Below, piece by piece: positions 44,518-52,916 of a stretch of 64,000 nucleotides of DNA; position 1 is the stretch's first letter, and each line of letters begins with the position of its first letter. Both the position numbers and the translations under genes were made by a program. Source of the stretch: Embleya hyalina. GTDB lineage: Bacteria > Actinomycetota > Actinomycetes > Streptomycetales > Streptomycetaceae. The stretch lies in contig NZ_BIFH01000024.1 in NCBI RefSeq assembly GCF_003967355.1, positions 124,001 through 188,000 of the forward strand, written 5' to 3'. The notes beneath the pieces are model-generated. The model made no database searches and was not told the origin of the DNA. It saw nothing but the letters and a program-made list of their open reading frames with translations.

Positions 44518-45875
44518 TCGGGACACATCGGCTCCAAGGCCCGGCCTTCGATCGACTCGCCGCCGGACAGGGCGACTTCGCGGCCGTGTCCGCGCTCGCC
44601 CGGGCGCAGGAGAGCCGCCGCCTGCTCCAGGTGTACGCGGTGGTCGCCACCGCCCGCGAGCGGCTGCCGAGCGCGCGCACCGCGCACCTCATCGACGCCC
44701 ACGACCTGCTCGCGCACGTCCAGCGCACCGCGCCGGACGCGGCGCGCACCGTGCTGATGCACCCGTACACCGGCGCGTGGGCGATGCGCGGCCTGCTGCG
44801 CCTGGGCCGGACCGACCTCGACCCGGCCGCCCCCGATCTCGACGAACTCCTGGGCCACCTGGGCTCGATCGCGGCGGCCGCGGCACTGCGCGGGGATCCC
44901 GAGCACGGTCCGCCCGGCCGGGTCGAGCTGTGCGCGGTCGGCGGCTGGGTGTATCTGCCCACGCTGGGGCGGGTGCGGGTGGCGGCGGACGCGGGTCGGA
45001 TCGCGCTGACCGGGCGACAGTGGTCGGTCGGCAGTCGGCTGGTCTCGCGCCGTCAGGCCAACCGCAGGTGTTCCGCCACCGCCGCCGGGCTGAGCGCGAC
45101 GCTTGCCATCGAGGACGTCGACCTCTATCGCGACGTGCATCGCTGGCAGCCGAGCGCCCGGCTGACGGCTCGCCAAGTATCCTCGCTGCAACGGAATTTC
45201 GTCTGCGCCTGGGATCAGCTGGCACACTCTCACCGGGTCTACGCGGCCGGCTTGCCGGCGGCGTTGTCCACGCTGGTTCCGGTGGTGGGCGAGCCGGGCG
45301 TCAGTCTCAGTTCGTCGTCGCGGTACGCGTTCGGGGGTCTCGCGCTCACACCCGAGGTGGGCCCGACCACCCTGGCCGTCACGCTCGTCCACGAGTTCCA
45401 GCACAACAAGCTCGGCGCGATGCAGGACATCACGAATCTCTCGACGCGCTCGAGCGCCCGGTACCGGGCGCCCTGGCGGTTGGACCCCCGACCGGTGGGC
45501 GCGCTCTTGCAGGGCGCCTACGCGCATCTGGGGATCGCGGATTTCTGGCGGGTTCGCCGGCACGCCGTCACGGGAGAGGAGCAGGATCGGGCACAGGCCG
45601 AGTTCGCCGTACACCGCGAGCACGTGACCGAGGCGATCGCGACGTTGCGCGAGTGCGGTGAACTGACGCCGGACGGCGCACGTGTGGTGGATGCCATGGC
45701 GGGCACGGTGCAGTCGTGGTGGCGCGAGGACGTACCGGCCGACGCGGCGCGCCGCGCGGCCGAACGGGTGCGTTCGGGGCATCGGGCCTGGGTCGCGCGC
45801 AATGGCGACCGGGGCCGCCGCGGGCCCCGCGAGCGGGTCGTGGACGCGGGTGGAACGACACGAAACGAAAGATGA
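44514..45875 (+). CDS. HExxH motif protein of the FxsB-associated family (stand-alone, motif intact)
   Basis: 453 residues, ATG at 44514 overlapping the fxsB stop, with GAGGAG six nt upstream. The metal-site motif is VTLVHEFQHNKLGAM with His293 and His297; a downstream Glu (ADF or AEF helices) could be the third ligand. The N-terminal half is helical (ALARAQESRRLLQVYAVV). It corresponds to the mod_HExxH extension often fused to FxsB, where the motif is frequently lost. Possible roles are a metal-dependent peptide-modifying enzyme or a peptidase acting on the precursor; the sequence does not choose. An Arg-rich tail ends the protein. Confidence 0.83.
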   Translation: MIGTHRLQGPAFDRLAAGQGDFAAVSALARAQESRRLLQVYAVVATARERLPSARTAHLIDAHDLLAHVQRTAPDAARTVLMHPYTGAWAMRGLLRLGRTDLDPAAPDLDELLGHLGSIAAAAALRGDPEHGPPGRVELCAVGGWVYLPTLGRVRVAADAGRIALTGRQWSVGSRLVSRRQANRRCSATAAGLSATLAIEDVDLYRDVHRWQPSARLTARQVSSLQRNFVCAWDQLAHSHRVYAAGLPAALSTLVPVVGEPGVSLSSSSRYAFGGLALTPEVGPTTLAVTLVHEFQHNKLGAMQDITNLSTRSSARYRAPWRLDPRPVGALLQGAYAHLGIADFWRVRRHAVTGEEQDRAQAEFAVHREHVTEAIATLRECGELTPDGARVVDAMAGTVQSWWREDVPADAARRAAERVRSGHRAWVARNGDRGRRGPRERVVDAGGTTRNER

Positions 45876-46005
45876 ACATGAGATTACCTGATGTAACGAG
45901 GAGTAACGTCGCGTGATGGACTCGGGTAGCCTGGGAACAACGAGTGACTGCGGGGGAGGGCAAGCCCACGCGCGTCGCGACGAAGTGCCGACATCAGGGG
46001 TCGAG

Positions 46006-46764
46006 ATGACACCAGTCTTCTTCACGAGTCGGTCGTGCGGCGATGAGCGGGCCTATGTCGAGCGTTTTCACGCCGATGTCGAACAGGCGGTCGCCGCCCG
46101 GCTGTCCCAGGGGGGCGGCGCCCGCGGTGTGCTGCCCTCGTGTACCGATTCCGGTGTGGGCGCCACGCCCGAGGCGCTGGCCTGCTCGGTTCCCGCGGCC
46201 GTCGTGCTGGCGTCGCCCGACTACCTCGCCGATCCGCGCGCCATGCGCGAATGGGCCGTACTGGCCGAACGGGTGCGCGGACACCGGGCGCACACCGGCC
46301 GACGGGTGGACGCGGTGGTCACCGTGCGCTGGCGTGCCACCGACTCCCGGCTCGACGGACAACCGACGCCCGACTTCGGCGCCGAGAACGACTACGGCCC
46401 GATCTACGCCCGCCAGGGGTTGTTCGACCTGATGCGCCTGGAGGGGCACTCGGCCGACTACCGACATCTGGTCGCCGAGCTGGCCCGCGTACTGGTCGCG
46501 GCCGAACGTGCCCCGCTGCGCCCGCTGCCGGCGGCCGAGGCACGAGAGTTGTTCCCGACCGTGCGCGTCGAGCCCAGCCCGAGTCCGCCGCCCGCGCGCA
46601 CCGCGTTCGGGGCCTCCGCGCCGTTCACCACCGCCTTCCGGGGGCTGCCCGCCCGCGCTCGCGCCGGCTTGGACTCGGCCGCCCGACCCCGCTGGATCAC
46701 GGCCCGACACAACCCTCGCCGCCCACTGTTGTGGGGACCCGGTGGCGACGTTGAGGAGCACTGA
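46006..46764 (+). CDS. fxsC: FxsC, TIR-like protein of the FxSxx system
   Basis: 252 residues; ATG at 46006 (TPVFFTSRS) preferred, an ATG at 45913 would add 31 residues unlike the family. TIR-like fold: FFTSRSCGDERAYVERFHADV, VVLASPDYLADPRAMREW, then the conserved QGLFDLMRLEGHSADYRHLV and PLPAAEARELFP that mark FxsC. The C-terminal ~70 residues are Ser/Pro/Arg-rich. FxsC occurs beside FxsA/FxsB and FxsT in actinomycetes; its function is not established. A 130-bp gap separates it from the HExxH gene and could hold a second promoter. Only 4 bp separate it from fxsT. Confidence 0.85.
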   Translation: MTPVFFTSRSCGDERAYVERFHADVEQAVAARLSQGGGARGVLPSCTDSGVGATPEALACSVPAAVVLASPDYLADPRAMREWAVLAERVRGHRAHTGRRVDAVVTVRWRATDSRLDGQPTPDFGAENDYGPIYARQGLFDLMRLEGHSADYRHLVAELARVLVAAERAPLRPLPAAEARELFPTVRVEPSPSPPPARTAFGASAPFTTAFRGLPARARAGLDSAARPRWITARHNPRRPLLWGPGGDVEEH

Positions 46765-46768
46765 AGCG

Positions 46769-49700
46769 ATGAGCGACAACCCACCCGGCCCATCGGGAAC
46801 CGTCGTCACGTTCTACTCGTACAAGGGCGGCACCGGTCGCACGATGGCGTTGGCCAACGTGGCCTGGATCCTGGCTTCGCGAGGCAAGCGCGTGCTCGTG
46901 GTGGACTGGGACCTGGAATCCCCCGGCCTGCACCGCTACTTCCACCCGTACCTGATCGACAAGCGGCTCGAGGACACGCGCGGCGTGCTCGACATGATCC
47001 GCGCCTTCGCCAAGGTGGTCGGCTCCGAGGCCAGCACCGACGCGATGATCGAGGCGAGCCGCATCGCGGAGAGCCGGGTGGACGGCTGCGCGGTCAAGGT
47101 CGACCGCGACTTCCCCGACGGCGGTCTGATCCGCTTCCTCGGCCCGGGCCGGCAGAACCACGAATACGCGGCGACCCTCGCCGGCTTCAACTGGGCCGAC
47201 TTCTGTGAGAGTCCGCACGGCATCGGCTTCCTGGACGCGCTGCGCGAGGACATGCGCGCGTCCTACGACTACGCCCTGATCGACAGCCGCACCGGCCTCA
47301 ACGACATCGCCGGCATCTGTACCACCCTGCTGCCCGACACCGTGGTGGACGGCTTCACCCTCAACGAGCAGGCCATCGACGGCGGCGTCAACGTGGCCCG
47401 CTCGATCGCCCGGCAGGCCGAGCGTCCGCTGCGCATACTGCCCGTGCCGATGCGGGTCGAGGACGACGAGAAGGACAAGCTCGAAGCCGGCCGCGACCAC
47501 GCGCGCGAGCGGTTCGCCGAATTCCTCGCGGAATACTCCGAGGCGGAGCGCACCAAGTACTGGGGCGAGGTGGAGATCCCGTACAAGGCGTTCTACGCCT
47601 ACGAGGAGACCCTGGCCACCCTGGGCGACCGGCCGCTCCAGGAGGGCAGCCTGCTCGCCGCGTACGAGCGGCTGACCGGTGTGCTCACCGAGGGCGCGAT
47701 CACCCGACTCGATCCCGTCGAGGAGGGCGAGCGCCGACGCGAGCTGCGCCGCTTCGAGCGGATCCGGTACACCGCCCCGGTCACCGTGCGCATCCTCTAC
47801 AGCGCCCGCGACCGCATGTGGGTCGACTGGGTACGGGCCCAACTCATCGCCGCCGGCACCCAGGTGGTCGGCACCGGCGGCTGCGACACGCCGCTGGAGC
47901 GGTTGGAGGACGTGGACAGCGTCGTGGTGCTGTCCTCGCCCGACTCGCTGCCCAGCCGGGCCTGGACCGCGATGCGCACCGCGCTGCGCCGGCTCGTGTC
48001 GGCGGATCGGGTGGGCGTGGTGACGGTGCGGGTGGACGACGGGCTCGACCTCGACCCGGGCGTGGGCGAGACGGTGTCGCTGTCCGCGCTGTCCGAGGAG
48101 CACGCGCGCACCGCGCTGCTCGCCGCGTTCGGCCGCACCCCCTCGGAGGCCCCGCCGGCGGAGGGCCCCCGCTTCCCCGGCACCAAGCCCAGGGTGTCCC
48201 AACTGTTGCCCCGGCACTCGGCCTTCACCGGGCGTGACGACATTCTCGAACGCCTGCGCGACCAGTTGGCCAAGGGCGCCACGGCGGTGTTGCCCCAGGC
48301 CCTGCACGGTCTGGGCGGCGTCGGCAAGACCCAGGTCGCGCTGGAGTACGCGCACCGCTTCGCCGCCGACTACGACATCATCTGGTGGGTGTCCGCCGAG
48401 CAGGCACAGGGCGTCGCCGCGCAACTCGCCCGGCTGGGCGTGCGGCTCGAACTGTCCACCGGGGAGAACGTGGGCGACGCGGCGGCCACGGTGCTCCAGA
48501 GCCTGCAACAGGGCGAGCCCTACGACCGCTGGCTGGTGATCTACGACAACGCCGACGAGCCCGCCTCGCTGGCCAACCTGATGCCGCAGGGCAGCGTCAA
48601 CGGACACGTCCTGGTCACCTCGCGCAACGACCTGTGGGCGCGCAGCGCCCGCCCGCTCGAAGTACCGGTGTTCCGCCGCGACGAGAGCGTCGCGCTGCTC
48701 CAGCGCCGGGTGCCGGCGCTGACCGAGGCGGACGCGCAGAAGGTCGCCACCGCGCTGGGCGACCTGCCGCTGGCGGTCGAGCAGGCGGGCGCCTGGCTGG
48801 CCGAGTCGGCGATGCCGGTCGAGGACTACCTGGAGCGGGTGAACACGCGGGTCACCGCGATCCTGGAGGAGGGCCAGCCGCCGGACTACCCGACCACCGC
48901 CGCCGCGACGTGGACCGTCTCGCTGGACGAGCTGAAGGAGCGGCAGCCGGCCGCGGTGCGCCTGCTGGAGTTGTGCGCGTACCTGTCGCCCGACTCCATC
49001 TCGATGCGGCTGCTGCGCTCGCGCGAGGTGCTCCAGGAACTGATCCGGGTGGACAGTTCGCTCGGCGACACACTGTTGTTGTCCCGGATCTTCCAGCAGC
49101 TCGGTCGCTACGCGCTGGCCCGGGTGGACCGGGGCGCGGACACCATCCAGGTGCACCGCCTGGTGCAGGCCGTGTTGCGGGACCAGATGCCGGCCGAGGA
49201 CAACATCGCCCGGCGCGCCCGAACCCTGGAGATCCTGGCCGCGAACGCCCCCGGCGACGTGGACGACCCGGCGAACCAGGACGCGTACGAGGAGCTGTAC
49301 AAGCACCTCGTGCCCTCGCGCGCCCTGGAGAGCGACTCGGAGGGCGTGCGCCGCTGGATCGTCGAGCAGGTCCGCTTCGCCTGGCGCTCCGACGACTGGG
49401 AATTCGCCCAGTACATCGCCGAGGTCGCGCTGGACCGGTGGCGCGCGCGATTCAGTCGGCACGACCCGCTGACGCTGCGCATGTGCACCCAGCTGGCGAA
49501 CGTCTACCGGTCCCAGGGCAAGTACCGCAAGGCCTACGACCTGGACCGGGCCACCCTGGAGGCGCAGCGCGCGGCACTGGGCCCCGACCACCCGCACACC
49601 CTGATCACCGGGCGCGGGTACGGCGGCGACCTGCGCTCGCTCGGCCGCTTCCAGACCGCGCTCGAATCGGACCGGGAGAACTACCGGCGGTTCAGCGAGG

Positions 49701-50659
49701 TGTTCGGCGAGGACACCAACGACGCCCTGCTCGCGGCCAACAACCTCGGCGTCTCGCTGCGCCTGACCGGTCGTCTGGAGGAGGCGCGCGAGGTGCACCA
49801 GACCGCCTACGACTGGCGTCGGCGGATCCAGGGGGAGGACCACCCGCGCACGTGCTTCCTGGCCAACCAGGTCGGTCAGGACCTGCGGGAGCTGGGCGAC
49901 TACGCGGGCTCGCGGGCGGTGCTGCAGCGCACGCTGGCCCTCGAGGAGGCCAACGGTCGGGTCCGGGACGCGCTGCGCACCTCCAAGAACCTCGCGGTGA
50001 CGATCCGGCAGACGGGGGACGCCCGCTACGCCCGATCGCTGGACAGCGACACGCTGGAGAAGTACCGCGCCTTCCTGAGCCCGACCCACCCCGACATGCT
50101 GGCCTGCGCGCTCAACCTCGCGGCCGACCACCGCGCGATGGGCAACAACGAGCAGGCCCTCGAACTGGCCCAGGACACCTATCAGGGCTATCGCGAGCAG
50201 TTCGGGGGGCAACACCCGTTCACCTTCGGATGCGGGAGCAACCTGTCGAGCTACCTGCGGGCGGTCGACCGGCTCGAGGAGGCGCTGGCGCTGGGGCGCA
50301 GGTGCATCGAGGGGCTGCGCGAATCGCTGGGCGAGGAGCACCCGTTCACCCTGGCGGCGGCGGTGAACCACGCGAACAACCTCTATCGGGCGGGCGAGGT
50401 CGACGAGTGCGCCGAACTCGACCGGGTCACCTACGAGCGATACGAGGAGTTGCTGGGCGCGGAGCACCCGCACACCCTGGTCGCGGCCTGCAACCGGGTG
50501 CACAGCCTGGGTGAGATCGGCCGTCGGGAGGAGTCCCTCGACTGGTTCACCCGCACCGAGCGCGCGTGTCGACGCAAGCTCGGCGAGGAACACCCGATCT
50601 CCCAGGGGCTGCGCGAGCACCGCCGACTGGAGACCGACATCGAGGTGCCGCCGACCTGA
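46769..50659 (+). CDS. fxsT: FxsT: ParA-like, TIR-like, NB-ARC and TPR protein
   Basis: 1296 residues, cytoplasmic. (1) SIMIBI/ParA-like ATPase, ~10-330: VVTFYSYKGGTGRTMALAN, with Arg replacing the second Lys of the deviant Walker A, and Walker B-like YDYALIDSRTGLND. (2) TIR-like domain, ~338-455: VRILYSARDRMWVDWVRAQL and VVLSSPDSLPSRAWTAM, where the catalytic Glu position is Ala. (3) NB-ARC/STAND NTPase, ~480-800: FTGRDDILERL, intact P-loop GLGGVGKT (514-521), WLVIYDNADEP, and GDLPLAVEQAGAWL. (4) TPR array, ~895-1296, with repeats around LGPDHPHTL, GEDHPRTCFLANQVG, GEEHPFTLAAAVNHANNL. STAND proteins switch on ligand binding; the modified peptide is a candidate ligand (inference). A hairpin follows 25 bp after the stop. 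Confidence 0.88.
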   Translation: MSDNPPGPSGTVVTFYSYKGGTGRTMALANVAWILASRGKRVLVVDWDLESPGLHRYFHPYLIDKRLEDTRGVLDMIRAFAKVVGSEASTDAMIEASRIAESRVDGCAVKVDRDFPDGGLIRFLGPGRQNHEYAATLAGFNWADFCESPHGIGFLDALREDMRASYDYALIDSRTGLNDIAGICTTLLPDTVVDGFTLNEQAIDGGVNVARSIARQAERPLRILPVPMRVEDDEKDKLEAGRDHARERFAEFLAEYSEAERTKYWGEVEIPYKAFYAYEETLATLGDRPLQEGSLLAAYERLTGVLTEGAITRLDPVEEGERRRELRRFERIRYTAPVTVRILYSARDRMWVDWVRAQLIAAGTQVVGTGGCDTPLERLEDVDSVVVLSSPDSLPSRAWTAMRTALRRLVSADRVGVVTVRVDDGLDLDPGVGETVSLSALSEEHARTALLAAFGRTPSEAPPAEGPRFPGTKPRVSQLLPRHSAFTGRDDILERLRDQLAKGATAVLPQALHGLGGVGKTQVALEYAHRFAADYDIIWWVSAEQAQGVAAQLARLGVRLELSTGENVGDAAATVLQSLQQGEPYDRWLVIYDNADEPASLANLMPQGSVNGHVLVTSRNDLWARSARPLEVPVFRRDESVALLQRRVPALTEADAQKVATALGDLPLAVEQAGAWLAESAMPVEDYLERVNTRVTAILEEGQPPDYPTTAAATWTVSLDELKERQPAAVRLLELCAYLSPDSISMRLLRSREVLQELIRVDSSLGDTLLLSRIFQQLGRYALARVDRGADTIQVHRLVQAVLRDQMPAEDNIARRARTLEILAANAPGDVDDPANQDAYEELYKHLVPSRALESDSEGVRRWIVEQVRFAWRSDDWEFAQYIAEVALDRWRARFSRHDPLTLRMCTQLANVYRSQGKYRKAYDLDRATLEAQRAALGPDHPHTLITGRGYGGDLRSLGRFQTALESDRENYRRFSEVFGEDTNDALLAANNLGVSLRLTGRLEEAREVHQTAYDWRRRIQGEDHPRTCFLANQVGQDLRELGDYAGSRAVLQRTLALEEANGRVRDALRTSKNLAVTIRQTGDARYARSLDSDTLEKYRAFLSPTHPDMLACALNLAADHRAMGNNEQALELAQDTYQGYREQFGGQHPFTFGCGSNLSSYLRAVDRLEEALALGRRCIEGLRESLGEEHPFTLAAAVNHANNLYRAGEVDECAELDRVTYERYEELLGAEHPHTLVAACNRVHSLGEIGRREESLDWFTRTERACRRKLGEEHPISQGLREHRRLETDIEVPPT

Positions 50660-50683
50660 TCGGCGCAGCTCCCTCGGCCACGA

Positions 50684-50720
50684 TCCGGGCCGGTCCGACC
50701 TCGTGTCGGGCCGGCCCGGA
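50684..50720 (+). terminator. Terminator candidate after fxsT
   Basis: TCCGGGCCGG and CCGGCCCGGA form a perfect 10-bp stem with a 17-nt loop, 25 bp after the fxsT stop. The rest of 50660-51009 has no gene; it contains a short tandem of ACACGCCGGG near 50787 and an AT-rich stretch at 50850-50890 (TTGCGC, 18 nt, TTAGTT) that could be the promoter of the following small gene. Confidence 0.55.
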
Positions 50721-51009
50721 CGTGTTCGGGGCCGGAGCGCGCCGGGCCGTTCGGGAGGGCGGCTCGGAGGGCGGTTCGGCGGGAGCCACGACACGCCGGG
50801 ACACGCCGGGACACGCCGTCACGCCGCGCGACTCGCCTGGCAAGAATGTGACGATTTGCGCCTTTATCGACACTTTCTGTTAGTTTTTGTGCCGGTGACA
50901 CATGCACGCACGTTCCGCCGTCCCACCGGCACTCTTCGCGCTGTCCCGAAATCGGCGCGGCCGTTCCGTCCCCTGCGCTCCCGAGCGCGCCTCCCGAGGA
51001 GTCACCCCC

Positions 51010-51204
51010 ATGGCCTTGTCCATCTCCACCGTCGTCCTGCTGGGCGTCATCGTCTTCATCTTCATCCGCAAGGGCGGCATGCGAATCCCGCACGCCATCG
51101 TGTGCGCGCTGCTCGGGTTCTATCTGGCGAGCACCTCGATCGCGCCGAGCATCCACAGCAGCGGCAAGAGTGTCGCGAACCTGCTGAGCAATCTGAACTT
51201 CTGA
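51010..51204 (+). CDS. Small two-pass membrane protein
   Basis: 64 residues, ATG at 51010 with GAGGAG about nine nt upstream. First hydrophobic segment ISTVVLLGVIVFIFI, basic loop RKGGMRIPHA, second segment IVCALLGFYLASTSIA, then a short polar end. Similar tiny membrane proteins are frequent in Streptomyces genomes and plasmids, without known function. It lies directly after the fxs island and has its own AT-rich upstream region; a link to the island is possible but not shown. Confidence 0.75.
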   Translation: MALSISTVVLLGVIVFIFIRKGGMRIPHAIVCALLGFYLASTSIAPSIHSSGKSVANLLSNLNF

Positions 51205-51336
51205 TCGCGGCGGTCACCCGAACCGGCCCGGCGGCAGCTCCGCCGGGCCGGTCTTCGCCGTCTCGGCGGGCCCTCGGGCGGTGGACGGATCTCGGGTCCC
51301 GGACGGACCTCGGGCGGTGGACGGAGGAGGGTGGGC

Positions 51337-52209
51337 ATGGCGGACACGGGCGCGGTCGGGACACCCCCGGTGGTCGTGGGCATCGACGGTTCGGAGCACG
51401 GTGATCGGGCGCTGGCCCGGGCCGCCGAGGAGGCCACCCGCGCGGGGGCGCCGCTGCGGGTGGTGCACGCGATCCGGGTGCCGATGGCCACGCCCGGGTT
51501 CGAGCCGGTCGAGCCGAACGAGGACACCCGGCGCGCCGCCGAGGAGTTGGTCCGCGATGCCGCGGCGGCGGCGCTGCGCCGTTGTCCGAACCTGAGCGTC
51601 GACGCCCGGGTGGGCTACGGCCTGCCGGGTGACGCGCTGCTCGCGGCGGCCGAGGGGGCGATGTTGCTGGTCGCCGGATCGCGCGGGCGTGGCGGGTTCG
51701 GCGGCCTCCTGCTCGGCTCGGTGTCCCGGTACCTGGCGGCGCGTACCGAGTGTCCGCTGCTGATCGTGCGCGGCGAGCCCCGGGCGGGCGGCGCGGACGT
51801 GCTGCTCGGCGTCCAGGGCGACGGCGACGGCCGGGCGGTGTCGGCCGCGTTCGAGGCGGCCCGGGATCGGGGGTTGCCGGTGCACGCGGTGCACGCGTGG
51901 AGTTGGCCCGGATACGCCGGCCTCGCCGGGCCGAGCGAGGCGGACATGCGCGCGGTCGCCGAAGTGCACGCGACGGCGCTGGAGCAGGCGCTGACGGCGG
52001 CGCGCGAGCGGTTCCCCGACGTCGAGGTGCGCGCGGACTCGGTGATGGCGGACGCCGCGGCCACGCTCGTCGAGGCGTCGGCCGGCAGCGTGTTGGCCGT
52101 GGTCGGCGTCCGGCGCCGGCGCGGCCCGCTGCGGCACTGGGTCGGCCACGTCGCGACGACCACGATCGAGCACGCGCGATGCCCGGTCCTGGTGGTGCCG
52201 CAGCACTGA
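51337..52209 (+). CDS. Universal stress protein with tandem UspA domains
   Basis: 290 residues, ATG at 51337 after GGAGGAGGG (a GTG at 51331 is also possible). First UspA domain: VVVGIDGSEHGDRALARA and the ATP-binding GSRGRGGFGGLLLGSVS. Second domain: VLLGVQGDGDGRAVSAAF, but its nucleotide loop is degenerate (VGVRRRRGPLRHWVGHV), so only the first half is likely to bind ATP. Both halves end in a xCPxLxV-type strand (ECPLLIV, RCPVLVV). Cytoplasmic stress protein; in actinobacteria often linked to hypoxia or dormancy. Confidence 0.9.
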   Translation: MADTGAVGTPPVVVGIDGSEHGDRALARAAEEATRAGAPLRVVHAIRVPMATPGFEPVEPNEDTRRAAEELVRDAAAAALRRCPNLSVDARVGYGLPGDALLAAAEGAMLLVAGSRGRGGFGGLLLGSVSRYLAARTECPLLIVRGEPRAGGADVLLGVQGDGDGRAVSAAFEAARDRGLPVHAVHAWSWPGYAGLAGPSEADMRAVAEVHATALEQALTAARERFPDVEVRADSVMADAAATLVEASAGSVLAVVGVRRRRGPLRHWVGHVATTTIEHARCPVLVVPQH

Positions 52210-52253
52210 GCCGGTGATCCCCGTCGATGGTCGGGTCGCCGTTCCATCATTGA

Positions 52254-52270
52254 TTCAATCAGTGATTGAA
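52254..52270. promoter_or_regulatory. 17-bp palindrome, TetR operator candidate
   Basis: TTCAATCA (52254-52261), G, TGATTGAA (52263-52270) is perfectly symmetric and AT-rich. It lies immediately before the start region of the TetR gene, the usual place for autoregulation. Confidence 0.75.
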
Positions 52271-52271
52271 A

Positions 52272-52916
52272 ATGCCGGCGGTTCGTGGTTTGGTGCCTGC
52301 CGTGACCGCACAATCCCGGGCCCGGCTGCTCGACGAGGCCGAACGGCTCTTCCTCGCCCAGGGCTACGACAGGGTCTCCGTGCGGGCGGTCAACGCCGCC
52401 GCGGGGATGAATCCGGCCGCCGTGCACTACCACTTCGGCTCCAAGCGGGACCTGGTGGTCGCACTGCTGCAGCAGCGTCTGGGCCCGCTGTGGGCCGAAC
52501 CGCTGGCCGGGCTGGACCGGGCCCGGGCGGCCGGGTGGACGCCCACCGTCGCCGAGGTGGTCACGGTGATCGTCGAGCCGTTCGACCGGCTGGCCCGGGA
52601 GCCGAGCGGGCCGATGTTGCTGCAACTGCTCGCCCGGACCGTGCTGTCCGGGCGGGAACTGCCCTGGGACGACCCGTGGTTCCGGCACCGGCCCTGGCGC
52701 GAGCTGCTGGCCGGCGCCCGTCCGGACCTGAGTGAGCGCGAGATCGCGGACCGCTGGCGGCTCGCCTTCGACCTGCTGCTCCAGCTCTACGGCCAACCCG
52801 TGGCCGACGTGTTCGTCACCCCGCCCGCCGCCGCGGCCGTGGCCGCCTTCGTCACCGCCGGCCTGGACGCCCCGCGCCCGGCCAATCCGTCCCGTACCGA
52901 ACGAGGTGCCCCGTGA
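52272..52916 (+). CDS. TetR-family transcriptional regulator
   Basis: 214 residues from the ATG at 52272; a GTG at 52302 (VTAQSRARLLDEAERLF) gives a more typical N-terminus and would leave room for promoter and operator, so the start is uncertain. The HTH region is ERLFLAQGYDRVSVRAVN, then AAGMNPAAVHYHFGSKRDLV, classical TetR. The C-terminal ligand domain resembles the TetR_C groups of fatty-acid or aromatic regulators (QLLARTVLSGRELPWDDP). It overlaps the downstream flavoenzyme gene (GTGA), so repressor and enzyme are co-expressed. Confidence 0.9.
   Translation: MPAVRGLVPAVTAQSRARLLDEAERLFLAQGYDRVSVRAVNAAAGMNPAAVHYHFGSKRDLVVALLQQRLGPLWAEPLAGLDRARAAGWTPTVAEVVTVIVEPFDRLAREPSGPMLLQLLARTVLSGRELPWDDPWFRHRPWRELLAGARPDLSEREIADRWRLAFDLLLQLYGQPVADVFVTPPAAAAVAAFVTAGLDAPRPANPSRTERGAP

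Noticed and set aside
46697-50794. A 1365-codon minus-strand open frame opposite fxsT
   Set aside because: Low-complexity Arg/Gly/His/Gln-rich translation, antisense to a gene with clear domains throughout.
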